DNA from: Amoebophrya sp. A120
Lineage: Eukaryota; Sar; Dinophyceae; Syndiniales; Amoebophryaceae
Direction: 5' to 3'
Assembly: GCA_905178155.1 (NCBI GenBank)
Contig: CAJINV010000003.1
Span: forward strand, 11,229,737 to 11,293,736
DNA: 64,000 nt
Within the stretch, counting starts at the first letter, position 1. Every line of letters starts with the position of its first letter. Made by a program: the position numbers and the translations under genes. Below the pieces are notes generated by a model that ran no database searches, was not told where the DNA came from, and saw only the letters and a list, made by a program, of their open reading frames with translations. Below, in pieces: positions 1-8,885 of the stretch.

Positions 1-1061
1 CGCTTTCTCTTGGGGTGTGGAGCCTTACAATTTTGGCCCATTTCCGTTTGGCGGTGCGCCGGGTATTTTGCGTCGCGCAAAGCACCCGGCATATCGGGCA
101 CGTGTTTGCAGGTGCTGAGCGCAACCTCTGGTCGGGCGTGTTTGGGTTTGTTTGTGTTGTCATCTCGAAAAGCCGCGGCGGGCGGTTTTTGTGGTGGTGC
201 TCTGTGTCGCGCCGTGTGGCGTGTTATTTCTCTTCTTCAGGCGAAGACGGCCGCCGCCCCTTTTTTTTCCTTTGTGTTCGGCTTTGGAATTTTAGAAACC
301 AAGACGCCCGGGTCCTTTCAAATTTGCGGAAATCAGTGTCCTCTCCTCGGCTAAATTTTCGGCTAAATCGGCTGACTTTTTTTTCCTTCCCGAATTCCCT
401 GTGGTTCCGCATTTTGCCGCCGGCTAAATTCGGCATCGCCGGGATTTCCGGAGTGAATCCCGGAAAATTTAGCCAAGATTTAGCCGACCGATTTAGCCGC
501 ATAGATTTAGCCGACCGATTTAGCCGACCGATTTAGCCGCATAGATTTAGCCGACCGATTTAGCCGACCGATTTAGCCGGCCGATTTAGCCGACCGATTT
601 AGCCGGCAGATTTAGCCGGCCGATTTAGCCGGCCGATTTAGCCGACCGATTTAGCCGGGATTTAGCCGACCGATTTAGCCGATCGCGGAAGTGTAGCAGG
701 GAGATGCAGAAACCCGCTGCGGATGGGATGTGGGCCAGCCCATAGATATCCGGGACCCGCGCAGACTTTCGCCGGCCCCGGCTTCCTGTGGTTTGGGTTT
801 GTTTATCTTGGGCCCGAAGGTTTCCTTCTTCCGGTATTTCCTTTCATATTCCCCATTGGGCGTGGGGTTTCGCATGGTTCCGCGCGTGGTCCATCCGGGC
901 CGCCACGCAACAATCGCAGGAAGCCCCTTGGGGTTTTTGTTTTCTTCTACCCGCGCCGCGCTGGCTTTCTCTTTTCCCCCGGCGGCAGCGCCGTCGGGGC
1001 CGCTTCTGCTTGCCCGGACTTTTAAAAAATCCCGAAAAAATTAGCCAAAAAATAGCGCGCG
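1..1061. other. No supported gene; repeat-derived sequence
   Basis: Several ORFs on both strands overlap one another and none shows a recognisable domain. Apart from the minisatellite, the stretch ends in a motif (about 1031-1090) that recurs near 62881-62955. I read it as repeat-derived, non-genic DNA. Confidence 0.5.
477..685. repeat. 13-bp minisatellite (GATTTAGCCGACC)
   Basis: About sixteen head-to-tail copies of a 13-bp unit, GATTTAGCCGACC, with variants ending GGCC, GGCA or CATA. The array follows a stretch with GGAAAATTTAGCCAAG, which resembles the AAAAAATTAGCCAAAA motif at about 1036 and 62890. It may have expanded from that dispersed motif. Confidence 0.9.
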
Positions 1062-1365
1062 AAGTCGCCCCAAACCCTCCAACTGAGGAGAGCTCGTGAT
1101 GCCGCAGCCGGTTCTCGGTGCGGACATGGGACACGTAGGCCGTCGCCGTGTTTGCGGCCATTTCCCCGGTGTGGACCTTCACGCCGAGCCTGGCGGCAAA
1201 AAGCTCCAGGTTCGTAATTGATAGCGGGAAGTCGGTGAGGCCGCGAGCTGAGCACATTTGCTCGTACTCCTGCACCGCGGATGCCCTTGCGCTCGACGTT
1301 GCCTTGGCATGCATCTGGCCCCGGAGCATGTCCAGGGCGGTGCCGTCGTCGATCGCGTCCGACAT
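1062..1365 (-). pseudogene. Tyrosine-recombinase N-terminal fragment (probable)
   Basis: The frame from an internal Met (MSDAIDDGTALDM) reads through a helical segment containing YEQMCSARGLTDFP, LELFAARLG and TATAYVSHVRTENRL. This pattern resembles the SAM-like core-binding domain at the N-terminus of tyrosine recombinases. No catalytic domain (R...HxxR...Y) follows. After about 1062 the frame runs into a dispersed repeat (IFWLIFSGF) that is also present near 62.9 kb. It lies just outside the 118-bp repeat at 1395-1512, on the same strand as the neighbouring retroelement, so it may be the recombinase of that or a related DIRS-like element. The family call rests on motif shape only. Confidence 0.4.
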
Positions 1366-1394
1366 CTTTATCTCTGTCTGGGAGGGTGGGTGGG

Positions 1395-1512
1395 GAACGA
1401 GAAACCAAAAGGCCCGCACGTCGTTGCCCGGAGCGGTGTCGTCTACGTTAGCTGGCAGCGCTTAGCCTCATTTTGCTATTGATAGGGCTGATGGACGCAA
1501 AATACCAATTAA
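1395..1512 (-). repeat. 118-bp direct repeat, distal copy
   Basis: Identical to 7341-7458 except at two positions (by eye). It runs from GAACGAGAAACC to CAATTAA on the + strand, and the flanks diverge immediately at both ends. Confidence 0.9.
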
Positions 1513-2134
1513 CCGCTTTGGCTATGGTTACGACGTGCGTGAGGTTAGCTGTCACAGCTTTGGAACTTTGAGCGAAACGCGAAAAGGGCGCGAGCAAGCG
1601 AAACGCGCGAGGCACGCAAGCGCGGCATCTTGTGCCGGCCCCGCTGTGCCTACGTCGGGACTGCATTGCGAACGCCAATTTTTCACGTATCGAGGCCGTG
1701 GAGATCAACTCCCAAAGCCCGCACGCCCAAAGCTCCACCGGGCGAGAAAACAAGACCAGACCAATCGACTGCGTGCCAGGGCTCAACGTCGCAAGATTCT
1801 GAACATGGTCAAGGTTGATTGTTCTGTGTCGGTCTACCAGTCTTCATCAAGTTCAATCATCATCGCCCCAAAAGAACACGGAGATGGTGGCCAAGTGCCG
1901 CCGTCTTCTCCAAGATTCCAACTCCCCCAAGCATGCCGCTGCCATCACTTCGCCGACTCACGGCAATCACTTCGCCGGGTTGGCGGCGTCCGCGGTACCT
2001 GTGTGTTGTTTGGGTTGGAAATTGCGAAGCGTGTAGCTGTGGTCTCTGCACTCGAATCACGATAGCGCAATATCGTGATCCGAATGCAGAAAAGCTGCGG
2101 CTCCGTGGCCCCCACCATGTGTCACGCATCCATT

Positions 2135-4393
2135 CTACCAAGCAGGTAGTACCTGGGTGGCCTCCGGCAAGCACCGTGGCGCGCAGCCCCGGGAGGGGTC
2201 GTCCGCCGGGTTGGCCCCGGAGTCCACTCGCTCTACCCAGATCATGCAGCCAAGCTGCGCGGCCAGAAGCCAGGAGCGCTCGACCGAAGCGCGCAGGGCG
2301 TCGCTCTTCGCGCTGCCCCGTACGAAAGACCCCTGCGCCACTGTGTTATCGATCCAGAGGAAAAGGTCGGCGCCCTGCAGCTGGTGCGCAAAGGAAAGGA
2401 GCGCGGCCTCAACCTCCGCTCCTTCCAAAGCCGCAGCGTCCTCCTCGGCTTGCGCCCCGAAGTCGATGCGCGTGTAGGTTGGGCCGCCCGTGGCACACCC
2501 TTCCAAAGGCAGCAGAATTGCCCCGGCCCCAGTCAAGCTCGCGTCCGTGTACATCGCGCACTGCGGGCGCGATGGTGCTCGCCCGCCATCAGGAGGGCAG
2601 GCGGGCACGACCCGGCTGAAAGCGAGACGGGCGGCGGACCCTTCTGCCGCAAAGAGGCCCGCCCACCACTCGAGCGCCCGCCGGAGGTTCTTGTTCAGCC
2701 GGGCGTGGGCAGGGAGGTTCTTCGCCGCGGCGCGGCGCTGCAGCGCGTGCAACATTGCTCGCCCGATGCGGCCAAAGAGACACGTCGTCGACCAGCTGAG
2801 GCGCCCGCCGAGCGTAGCAGCCTCTGCGGTCGTCATGCTGTTGCGGTCAAGGTGGTCCCGGATGTAGTGCCGGATCTTTGTAATCCGGTGCGGGCTGAGG
2901 TTGTACCGAACCCCTTCCGGCTCCACCGCGATAACGATCCCGCAGTAGATGACCTCGGCGCCTTCCTCGGTTTTTGCCTCGTTAAGCTTTGTTTTGAGGA
3001 TGTCACCAAGGAAGGTCTGCACGTCTGCCGTTGCGGACTCGTCTTCCTCATCGGCGGGGAAGATGTAGTCGTCATAGTAGGCAAACATCGGGAGCGCTAG
3101 CTGGTCCCGCACGACCTGGGTGAGGGCCGCGCTCAGCCCATTATAGTGCAGAGCCGACGCTGCCTCCCCGAAAAGGAGGCGGTCGGCGACGAAGTACCGC
3201 AGCGCCCCGCTAGGGTCTTCGACCATGATCACGCGGAGAAACTCCTCGTTGCTCGCGCGGAGCTGGCGGTATGCCTTCTCGTGGTCCTTCTTGCAGCTCT
3301 TGCAGCGGCGCCCCGGCCGCAGACCTTGGTAGCGCGCGAGCGCAGCGGCGTAAAGGTCGACCGTGGCGAGCTTGATGGGGGTCCAGATGATGTTGGCGCG
3401 ATTGATTTGCGCGGCCTTGCCATCATCGACGGGGCGGGGCTTGTACTCCCACCCGGGCTTGTCCGCCTTCAGCTGCCACGCAACGAAGCGGCGGAAAAAG
3501 ACGCAGTCCTCCCCCTGCGCCACGCTGCTGTCGATCTCGTGCGCGAACCCCTCGCGCACCTCCTCCTGGATGCTCTTCCACAGAAACGCCTTGTTTTCTG
3601 GGGCGTCCTTGTGGATGCACCTCGCCGCCTCATCATGCACCCCAGCCTGCTCCGCGAGCAGTTCCGGGACAGAGAGCTCGGGCGCGGCGTTTGACGTCTG
3701 TTCGAAGATGTCCGCGTACGAATGCGCGCCGGACATCGGGAACCGCTTGCGGAGGTTCTCGAAGAACGGCGTGACCTCGTCTACGCCGATGTGCCCCCCG
3801 TCGCGTAGCATCTCCAGAAGCAGGTCGACGTGGACCCCTTGCCCATAGGGGTCCGGAACCTCCGCGGCGCGCGCGGCCCACTTCTTGATCGCTGCCCGGC
3901 GGAGCGCTTGATGCTCCGGGACCGTAAGGCGTGCCGCCCTGTCGACCGCCCTCGCCGCGTCCGGTGGGAGCGGGTTGCGTTGCAGCTCGTTCCAGTCGCG
4001 GACGAGCTCCTTGGCAGCTGCAACATGCTGTGCGGGGGACAAGCCCGGGGGAATTGACGCGAGCAAGCCCTTCTGCTTGCCCAAAAGCGTTCCGCCCGCG
4101 CGCGCGTCCTGGAAGCCGGGCGGCGCCGCCGGCTTCGGCGGCTCCGCGCCAGCGGTTGCCGGCTTCCGTCCCGACCGCCCCCCGCCGTGTTTGGCGGTCT
4201 TTGCCTCGGGCGCGGCAAAACTGGGGCCTCCGGAACCTGCCGCATCGCCGGCACCTGTCTGTGGTGGTGCCCGCTCGGTGCCGGTGGTCGTGGCGGCGGC
4301 TGCGCCGCCAACGGGCGGCGCAATCTTTTCCCCTGTGACACATGGTGGACAATTCCAGGGCGCCCATCGGTGAATGGGAGAGGGAGGGGTCAC
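2135..4393 (-). CDS. Reverse transcriptase-RNase H polyprotein, DIRS-like
   Basis: A 752-residue ORF. The first 130 residues are low-complexity Ala/Pro/Gly/Arg. The RT core includes KKDHEKAYRQL (palm strand A region) and a YYDD catalytic box at residues 439-442, followed by a connection segment (TTAEAATLGGRLSW). An RNase H domain begins at YTDASLTGAG (Asp 617) with WIDN (Asp 682) and ends in NPADDPSRG near residue 735. Fusion of RT directly to a C-terminal RNase H, with no protease or DDE integrase, fits DIRS/Ngaro-type retroelements. It lies 93 bp after the gag-like ORF on the same strand. The ORF is intact, so the copy may be recent. Confidence 0.82.
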   Translation of the reverse strand: MTPPSPIHRWAPWNCPPCVTGEKIAPPVGGAAAATTTGTERAPPQTGAGDAAGSGGPSFAAPEAKTAKHGGGRSGRKPATAGAEPPKPAAPPGFQDARAGGTLLGKQKGLLASIPPGLSPAQHVAAAKELVRDWNELQRNPLPPDAARAVDRAARLTVPEHQALRRAAIKKWAARAAEVPDPYGQGVHVDLLLEMLRDGGHIGVDEVTPFFENLRKRFPMSGAHSYADIFEQTSNAAPELSVPELLAEQAGVHDEAARCIHKDAPENKAFLWKSIQEEVREGFAHEIDSSVAQGEDCVFFRRFVAWQLKADKPGWEYKPRPVDDGKAAQINRANIIWTPIKLATVDLYAAALARYQGLRPGRRCKSCKKDHEKAYRQLRASNEEFLRVIMVEDPSGALRYFVADRLLFGEAASALHYNGLSAALTQVVRDQLALPMFAYYDDYIFPADEEDESATADVQTFLGDILKTKLNEAKTEEGAEVIYCGIVIAVEPEGVRYNLSPHRITKIRHYIRDHLDRNSMTTAEAATLGGRLSWSTTCLFGRIGRAMLHALQRRAAAKNLPAHARLNKNLRRALEWWAGLFAAEGSAARLAFSRVVPACPPDGGRAPSRPQCAMYTDASLTGAGAILLPLEGCATGGPTYTRIDFGAQAEEDAAALEGAEVEAALLSFAHQLQGADLFLWIDNTVAQGSFVRGSAKSDALRASVERSWLLAAQLGCMIWVERVDSGANPADDPSRGCAPRCLPEATQVLPAW

Positions 4394-4486
4394 ACATTCA
4401 TCATTTTCATGCTCTTGCTTTTCACTACGAGATGATCAAGATGGGAACGCGTGATGAGGTATAGAAGAGAAAAAAAAAAACCTACG

Positions 4487-5755
4487 TCAAACTAGACTAG
4501 TGCCGTCGGCTTTCTTCTTCTTCTTCTTCTTTCCGCCCTCGCCGGCACCTGCCGGGACCCCCGGGTTCGTCGTAGCAGCGGCACTCGGGACAGCCGGGCC
4601 GCCGCCACCCTTGCCACCGCCGGCAGCCTCGCTGCCCGGAAGCGCACCCTTACCACCACGACGCTTCTTCATCGCCTGATGCTGTCCCCCGCCCGGGGCG
4701 GATGCGTCCCCGCCGGCAGCCGCCTCGCTGCGTTTGTTGCTCGCGGCCTTGTGGTCCGCAAGCTTCATGTCGGTGAGGAGGTCCTCGAAGATGTCTTTGT
4801 TCTTCTCCAGGAAGAACGCCTCCGCCTCCTCGGGTGTCACCAGCCCCGCGCGCTCCGCGCGCCGGCGGTTCTCCATGTCGTACGAAGCCGCCAGGGTCGG
4901 ACTGTGCCGGCACGCGATAGCGCCAAGGACCTCCATGTACTTCGCGGCGACCAGGAGGGTCCGGCCGGGCTGAAAGGCACCCGCAACGCCAAGGCTGGTC
5001 AGGTACCGCGTCGCGGCCAGGTGCAGCTGATGCGTCGGCAAGTGCTTCGTCTTCAGCTCCTTGGCCCGCTCCAGAAGGAACGCGGCCCCCCCTTCCTTCT
5101 CCTTGAGGTCGTTAACGCCCTCGATTTCGTCCTTGTAGGTGTGGGTCCACATGGGGTCACTCCAGGGCGCGACCTTCATCTCGCAGAGCGGAAGGGTGCA
5201 GTTACCCTTTTCCTGCGCCACCATGACGCAGTAGACCTGCTCCTTCGTGGGGGCGAGCGACTTGCCCAAGCCGGCGGTCTTGGCCCCGGCCAGCAGGTCG
5301 ATCTTCCGCTTCGGCACCTTGCTGCTGCCGACCCCGGCGCCGCGGAGCTGCGCGATCTCCGCCATCGCCCGCTTGACCTTTAGGCAGGAGGTGGCGATCT
5401 CCGCCGGCGGGACGCCACAGGCCCGGATGTCCTCGGAGCTTTGGAAAAGCTCCACAAACTCCTCGATGTCCTTCGCGCCATAGTCGACCAAGACCTTGAG
5501 CAGGGCCTTGCGCCGCTGGCCGTGAATGGGAATCCCGAGCGCCTTCAGCTCGAAGAACATGCGGAGCTTGGCCGCCAGGCGAACATCTTCGTCGACCTGC
5601 GGGCCCAGGTTGTGCGAGATGCTCGCAAACTCTTGGTCCAACACCTGCCGGCTGCTGCCGACGAAAAACGCCTCAAACCCGGTCGGGAGCAAAGCGCCGA
5701 GAACGCCAGCGGCACACGCCGCGGCCTTCTTTTCAAGCAACGAGGACCCGGGCAT
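4487..5755 (-). CDS. Gag-like protein of the retroelement
   Basis: A 422-residue ORF directly upstream of the RT ORF. The body is helix-rich; the C-terminal quarter is Gly/Ala/Lys-rich and ends in a run of seven lysines before ADGTSLV. There is no CCHC zinc knuckle. Position and the basic tail suggest a nucleic-acid-binding structural protein, but I recognise no family. Its first codons lie inside the first copy of a 156-bp tandem duplication. Confidence 0.6.
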   Translation of the reverse strand: MPGSSLLEKKAAACAAGVLGALLPTGFEAFFVGSSRQVLDQEFASISHNLGPQVDEDVRLAAKLRMFFELKALGIPIHGQRRKALLKVLVDYGAKDIEEFVELFQSSEDIRACGVPPAEIATSCLKVKRAMAEIAQLRGAGVGSSKVPKRKIDLLAGAKTAGLGKSLAPTKEQVYCVMVAQEKGNCTLPLCEMKVAPWSDPMWTHTYKDEIEGVNDLKEKEGGAAFLLERAKELKTKHLPTHQLHLAATRYLTSLGVAGAFQPGRTLLVAAKYMEVLGAIACRHSPTLAASYDMENRRRAERAGLVTPEEAEAFFLEKNKDIFEDLLTDMKLADHKAASNKRSEAAAGGDASAPGGGQHQAMKKRRGGKGALPGSEAAGGGKGGGGPAVPSAAATTNPGVPAGAGEGGKKKKKKKADGTSLV

Positions 5756-6024
5756 TTTCTTTTGTGGTGTCTTTGTTTGATCTTGGAGCGAGAGAAGATA
5801 TTTACTCTTTAACGAGCAAGAAGCTTGCGAGCGCGAGGGGTTTGCTGTTTGTTAAAGAACAAAAAACGCACACGCCGCGGCCTTCTTTTCAAGCAACGAG
5901 GACCCGGGCGCTTTCTGTTGTGGTGTCTTCGTTTGATCTTGGAGCGAAAGAAGATATTTCTTCTTTAACGAACAAGAAGCTTGCGAGCGCGCGGGGTCTG
6001 TTGTTTGTTAAAGAACAAAAAGCG
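5713..6024. repeat. 156-bp tandem duplication at the gag start
   Basis: Two consecutive units (5713-5868 and 5869-6024), each starting CACACGCCGCGGCC and containing GGTGTCTT, GATCTTGGAGCGA and TTAAAGAACAAAAA. Only the first unit joins the gag ORF; the second lies in the leader. Confidence 0.85.
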
Positions 6025-6262
6025 AACGCATGGAGGTCGCGCGCCTCTCATCGCCTTCTGCTGGCCTTCTCAGCACCTGTCAAGCACGCGGACACGTTGC
6101 TCGCTCCGTTGCAAGGAGCGGCAGGTGACGCGGCTCCGCGCGATGCCTGCGCAGCGGGCCGATGTTGGGGCGACGGCCCTGCCAGGTGGTGGTGGCCACC
6201 AAACTCGCGGGCGAGCCTGGAAGCAGCTACGGCCTGCAGCTGGTTCGGCTGTTTTCGCACCC

Positions 6263-6317
6263 CTAAAAGCCAGAATAAGGCTTTTCGCACCACCAAAAGC
6301 CTTATTCTGGCTTTTAG
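6263..6317. repeat. Perfect 23-bp inverted repeat, 9-nt loop
   Basis: Arms 6263-6285 and 6295-6317 are exact reverse complements around the loop CGCACCACC. It sits in the leader of the retroelement and would form a strong hairpin in RNA or single-stranded DNA. Confidence 0.9.
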
Positions 6318-6639
6318 TGGTGTTTCAAGCGATCTACTGCGTCCAGCTGCACGCGCGCGCCTGCAGCGCCGCTGCGTGCGTACCCCACGAGGGCTCTCCG
6401 CGTCGAGCGTCGGCTTCCACTCGAGGAAGCCGACACTCTTTTATGGCGCGCACCAGCACTCAGTCCTGGGACTGAGTGCTTCTAGCATCGACCGCTATCT
6501 CGCGCGTAGAGTGCACCTTCGCGTCGCCGCGGCAGCACCTCTACATGCGAGCGCGCGCGCTTTTCATGGTTGGGGCCTGTGACGTCGCCCTCTTTCGAGA
6601 GCGACGACGCACTTTTGTGGAGGGCGCCACCGCCTAGCG

Positions 6640-7190
6640 GCAGCACACCTCACACTGCACACTGTGCCTGCGCGCGTTGGTGAAGTGCACCTCCGCGTGA
6701 GCGGCAGCACCTTCGCCAAGCGTAGCGCGCACCTCGTTGGAGTGCACCTCCGCTTTCGCGGCAGCACCTCCTCCGAGCACGGCCTGTCCCTCTGAGGAGT
6801 GCACCTCCGCGTGAGCGGCAGCACCTTCGCCAAGCGTAGCGCGCACCTCGTTGGAGTGCACCTCCGCTTTCGCGGCAGCACCTCCTCCGAGCACGGCCTG
6901 TCCCTCTGAGGAGTGCACCTCCGCGTGAGCGGCAGCACCTCCTCTGAGTGCGACAGTCGCGGCACCGAAGCCAGCGGAGTGCGATCCGCACCTCTGCAAA
7001 GTGCACCTCTGCTTTCGCAGCAGCACCTGAGCAGAGTGCGGCGCTCATAGCACATCTGCAAAGTGCGCCTCTGCTTTCGCAGCAGCACCTGAGCAGAGTG
7101 CTTGACGCACATCCGTGCGGAGTGCAGTCTGCACAACCGTGGAGTGCACCTCTGCGTTGCAGCAGCACCTCCACGGAGCGCGTCATGCGC
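6640..7190. repeat. Complex tandem repeat (57-114 bp units) in the retroelement leader
   Basis: Units share GTGCACCTCCGC and CGGCAGCACC. A 114-bp higher-order unit is repeated at 6711-6824 and 6825-6938, followed by diverged 61-66-bp units to about 7190. On the - strand it stays open and encodes alternating AAAKAEVHSNEVRATL and AAAHAEVHSSEGQAVL peptides; I do not claim that this is translated. Confidence 0.85.
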
Positions 7191-7340
7191 CTCCGCGTGG
7201 GCCGGGGCGCCTCGACGCTCCCGTGCCCACGGCTTTCTCTTTTCTTTTGGGGGGATATGGATACCACACGGCGCGCGGGCCGTCTTGCTCTTTGTGTTTA
7301 TTCCGACATTGCCAGACCGTACAACACACGGGCAACGATC

Positions 7341-7458
7341 GAACGAGAAACCAAAAGGCCCGCACGTCGTTGCCCGGAGCGGTGTCGTCTCCGTTAGCTG
7401 GCAGCGCTTAGCCTCATTTTGCTATTGATAGGGCTGATGGACGCAAAATATCAATTAA
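7341..7458 (-). repeat. 118-bp direct repeat, proximal copy
   Basis: Partner of 1395-1512. On the - strand it lies upstream of the retroelement leader and probably marks its 5-prime end. Confidence 0.9.
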
Positions 7459-8885
7459 AGTTATATAGTGAATGCCATATGCATATCATGTAAGCGCTAC
7501 GAAAGGATGCGAAATCTAGATGATACTACTCATGGTTGATTCCGCGAGCTCAAGAAGCAAATATAACAAACAAAAAGCACAGGAAGAATAGGAATAGCAA
7601 AAGCACCAATTTACAAAGGAGAGGTATGGAGCTGGAAACCGCGACTACGGATATCTATCGTCGAGAATGTACTATCTGTTTATGTATATTACGGGGTGCG
7701 TATTTACAAACGCGGCAAGCACTTGCACTCATTCAGCACATATAAAGAAGGAGGAAGAGCAGAGCCGCATGGTTGACTCTTCAGTGGTGCTGGTGAATTT
7801 GTAAGATGCATCGTCCAATAAATTTACACGATTCATCAAGTGGAAGTATTTTACCACGCTAGTACAGTAGGTTCTTCCTCCTGCCCGTGCGCTTCGTCGA
7901 TATCTTTTCCACCCGCCCGCCGTTCGTGGCCGTGGAACCCAAAAATCAAGAGATCCCGAGTGAAAGTAGAGCCTTTCTCCCGTCAAACGAGATCTGACGA
8001 TCTACAAGAAGCGTTCCTTCAATCGATCTGATATGTTGGACTCGACGAGAGCAGTTGTGTCGCCGCCTCCTGCGTTGACGTCGCAGGGCAACTAGCTATG
8101 TGACTCGTGCGCTTTGACCACGCACATGCATATGCATGTTGACATTTTTGCGCGGGATCCTGATCCATTATTGTTTCACAATTTTTGAGCGTGGTGCGGC
8201 GTCAAGACAGCGTGCAATTTTTTGCTTTCTAGTCTCTCTTTCTCGCTTCTTGTTCCTGGTGTGAAGACAATGCATGCGACCGAACATGTTCAAGATTGAT
8301 CACAACCCTGGTCAGCAGCCGCCGATCTCCATTCTTATTCGATCAGGTGTTTTTTGATCATTCTCTGCGATGAAAGGAGGTTGACCCTTTTTCTATTCGG
8401 GACCATTGCGGTGCGGCTTTTTCAAGCGATATAAAAAAATACGCTCAAGCTCATCTGCGTACAAAATAGCCCTGCTACAACATCTTCCGTTTTATTTTCA
8501 GCATTGCCCCGTTTCATTCGAACATGGAGGTGTGAGCAAGTGCTTGTCGAGCGCATTCGTTCAAATTTGCCAAAGAGGTCAATTACACGCTGGATCGCGC
8601 GGCGCAGAAAAAACGCCACACGATTCAAGAATGAAGCTAAAACTCAAATCATTGTCTGCTGCCGCGAAAAGATGTTGTAAACCTGCTGCGTCTGTCCATC
8701 GAGGGATAGAGTAAGAGGCAAGAACGCCAAGCACCACTATAGAAGCGAAGCGAAGCCCCGAGGCCCAAAGTCAAATGGCCCACTGACCATCTCCATTGTC
8801 TTATTTTGGTTTGGATTTCCAGCCGTTGTGCCTGTTTCACGACCTGTGGCACAAACTCGGAAAAGTATAGTTGGTCCGTGCTCCT
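7459..8885. other. AT-richer intergenic region upstream of the helical-repeat gene
   Basis: No ORF here has a recognisable domain or supported splice structure. Base composition shifts to more A/T than in the retroelement. It probably holds the promoter and 5-prime leader of the gene starting at 8886; no TATA box or other element could be assigned. Confidence 0.4.

Larger units (their letters stand above)
1395..7458 (-). mobile_element. DIRS-like retroelement bounded by 118-bp direct repeats
   Basis: Two 118-bp direct repeats (1395-1512 and 7341-7458) differ at two positions and bracket about 5.8 kb. Read on the - strand the order is repeat, tandem-repeat-rich leader, gag-like ORF (5755-4487), RT-RNase H ORF (4393-2135), 620-bp tail, repeat. 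The repeats lack TG...CA ends and no target duplication is visible, which argues against an ordinary LTR element and fits DIRS/PAT-type elements. A recombinase gene is expected, but none is found between the repeats; a possible fragment lies just beyond the distal one. Confidence 0.7.

Noticed and set aside
1395-7458. Ordinary LTR retrotransposon
   Set aside because: The 118-bp repeats lack TG...CA ends, no DDE integrase or protease is seen, no target duplication is visible, and RT is followed directly by RNase H.
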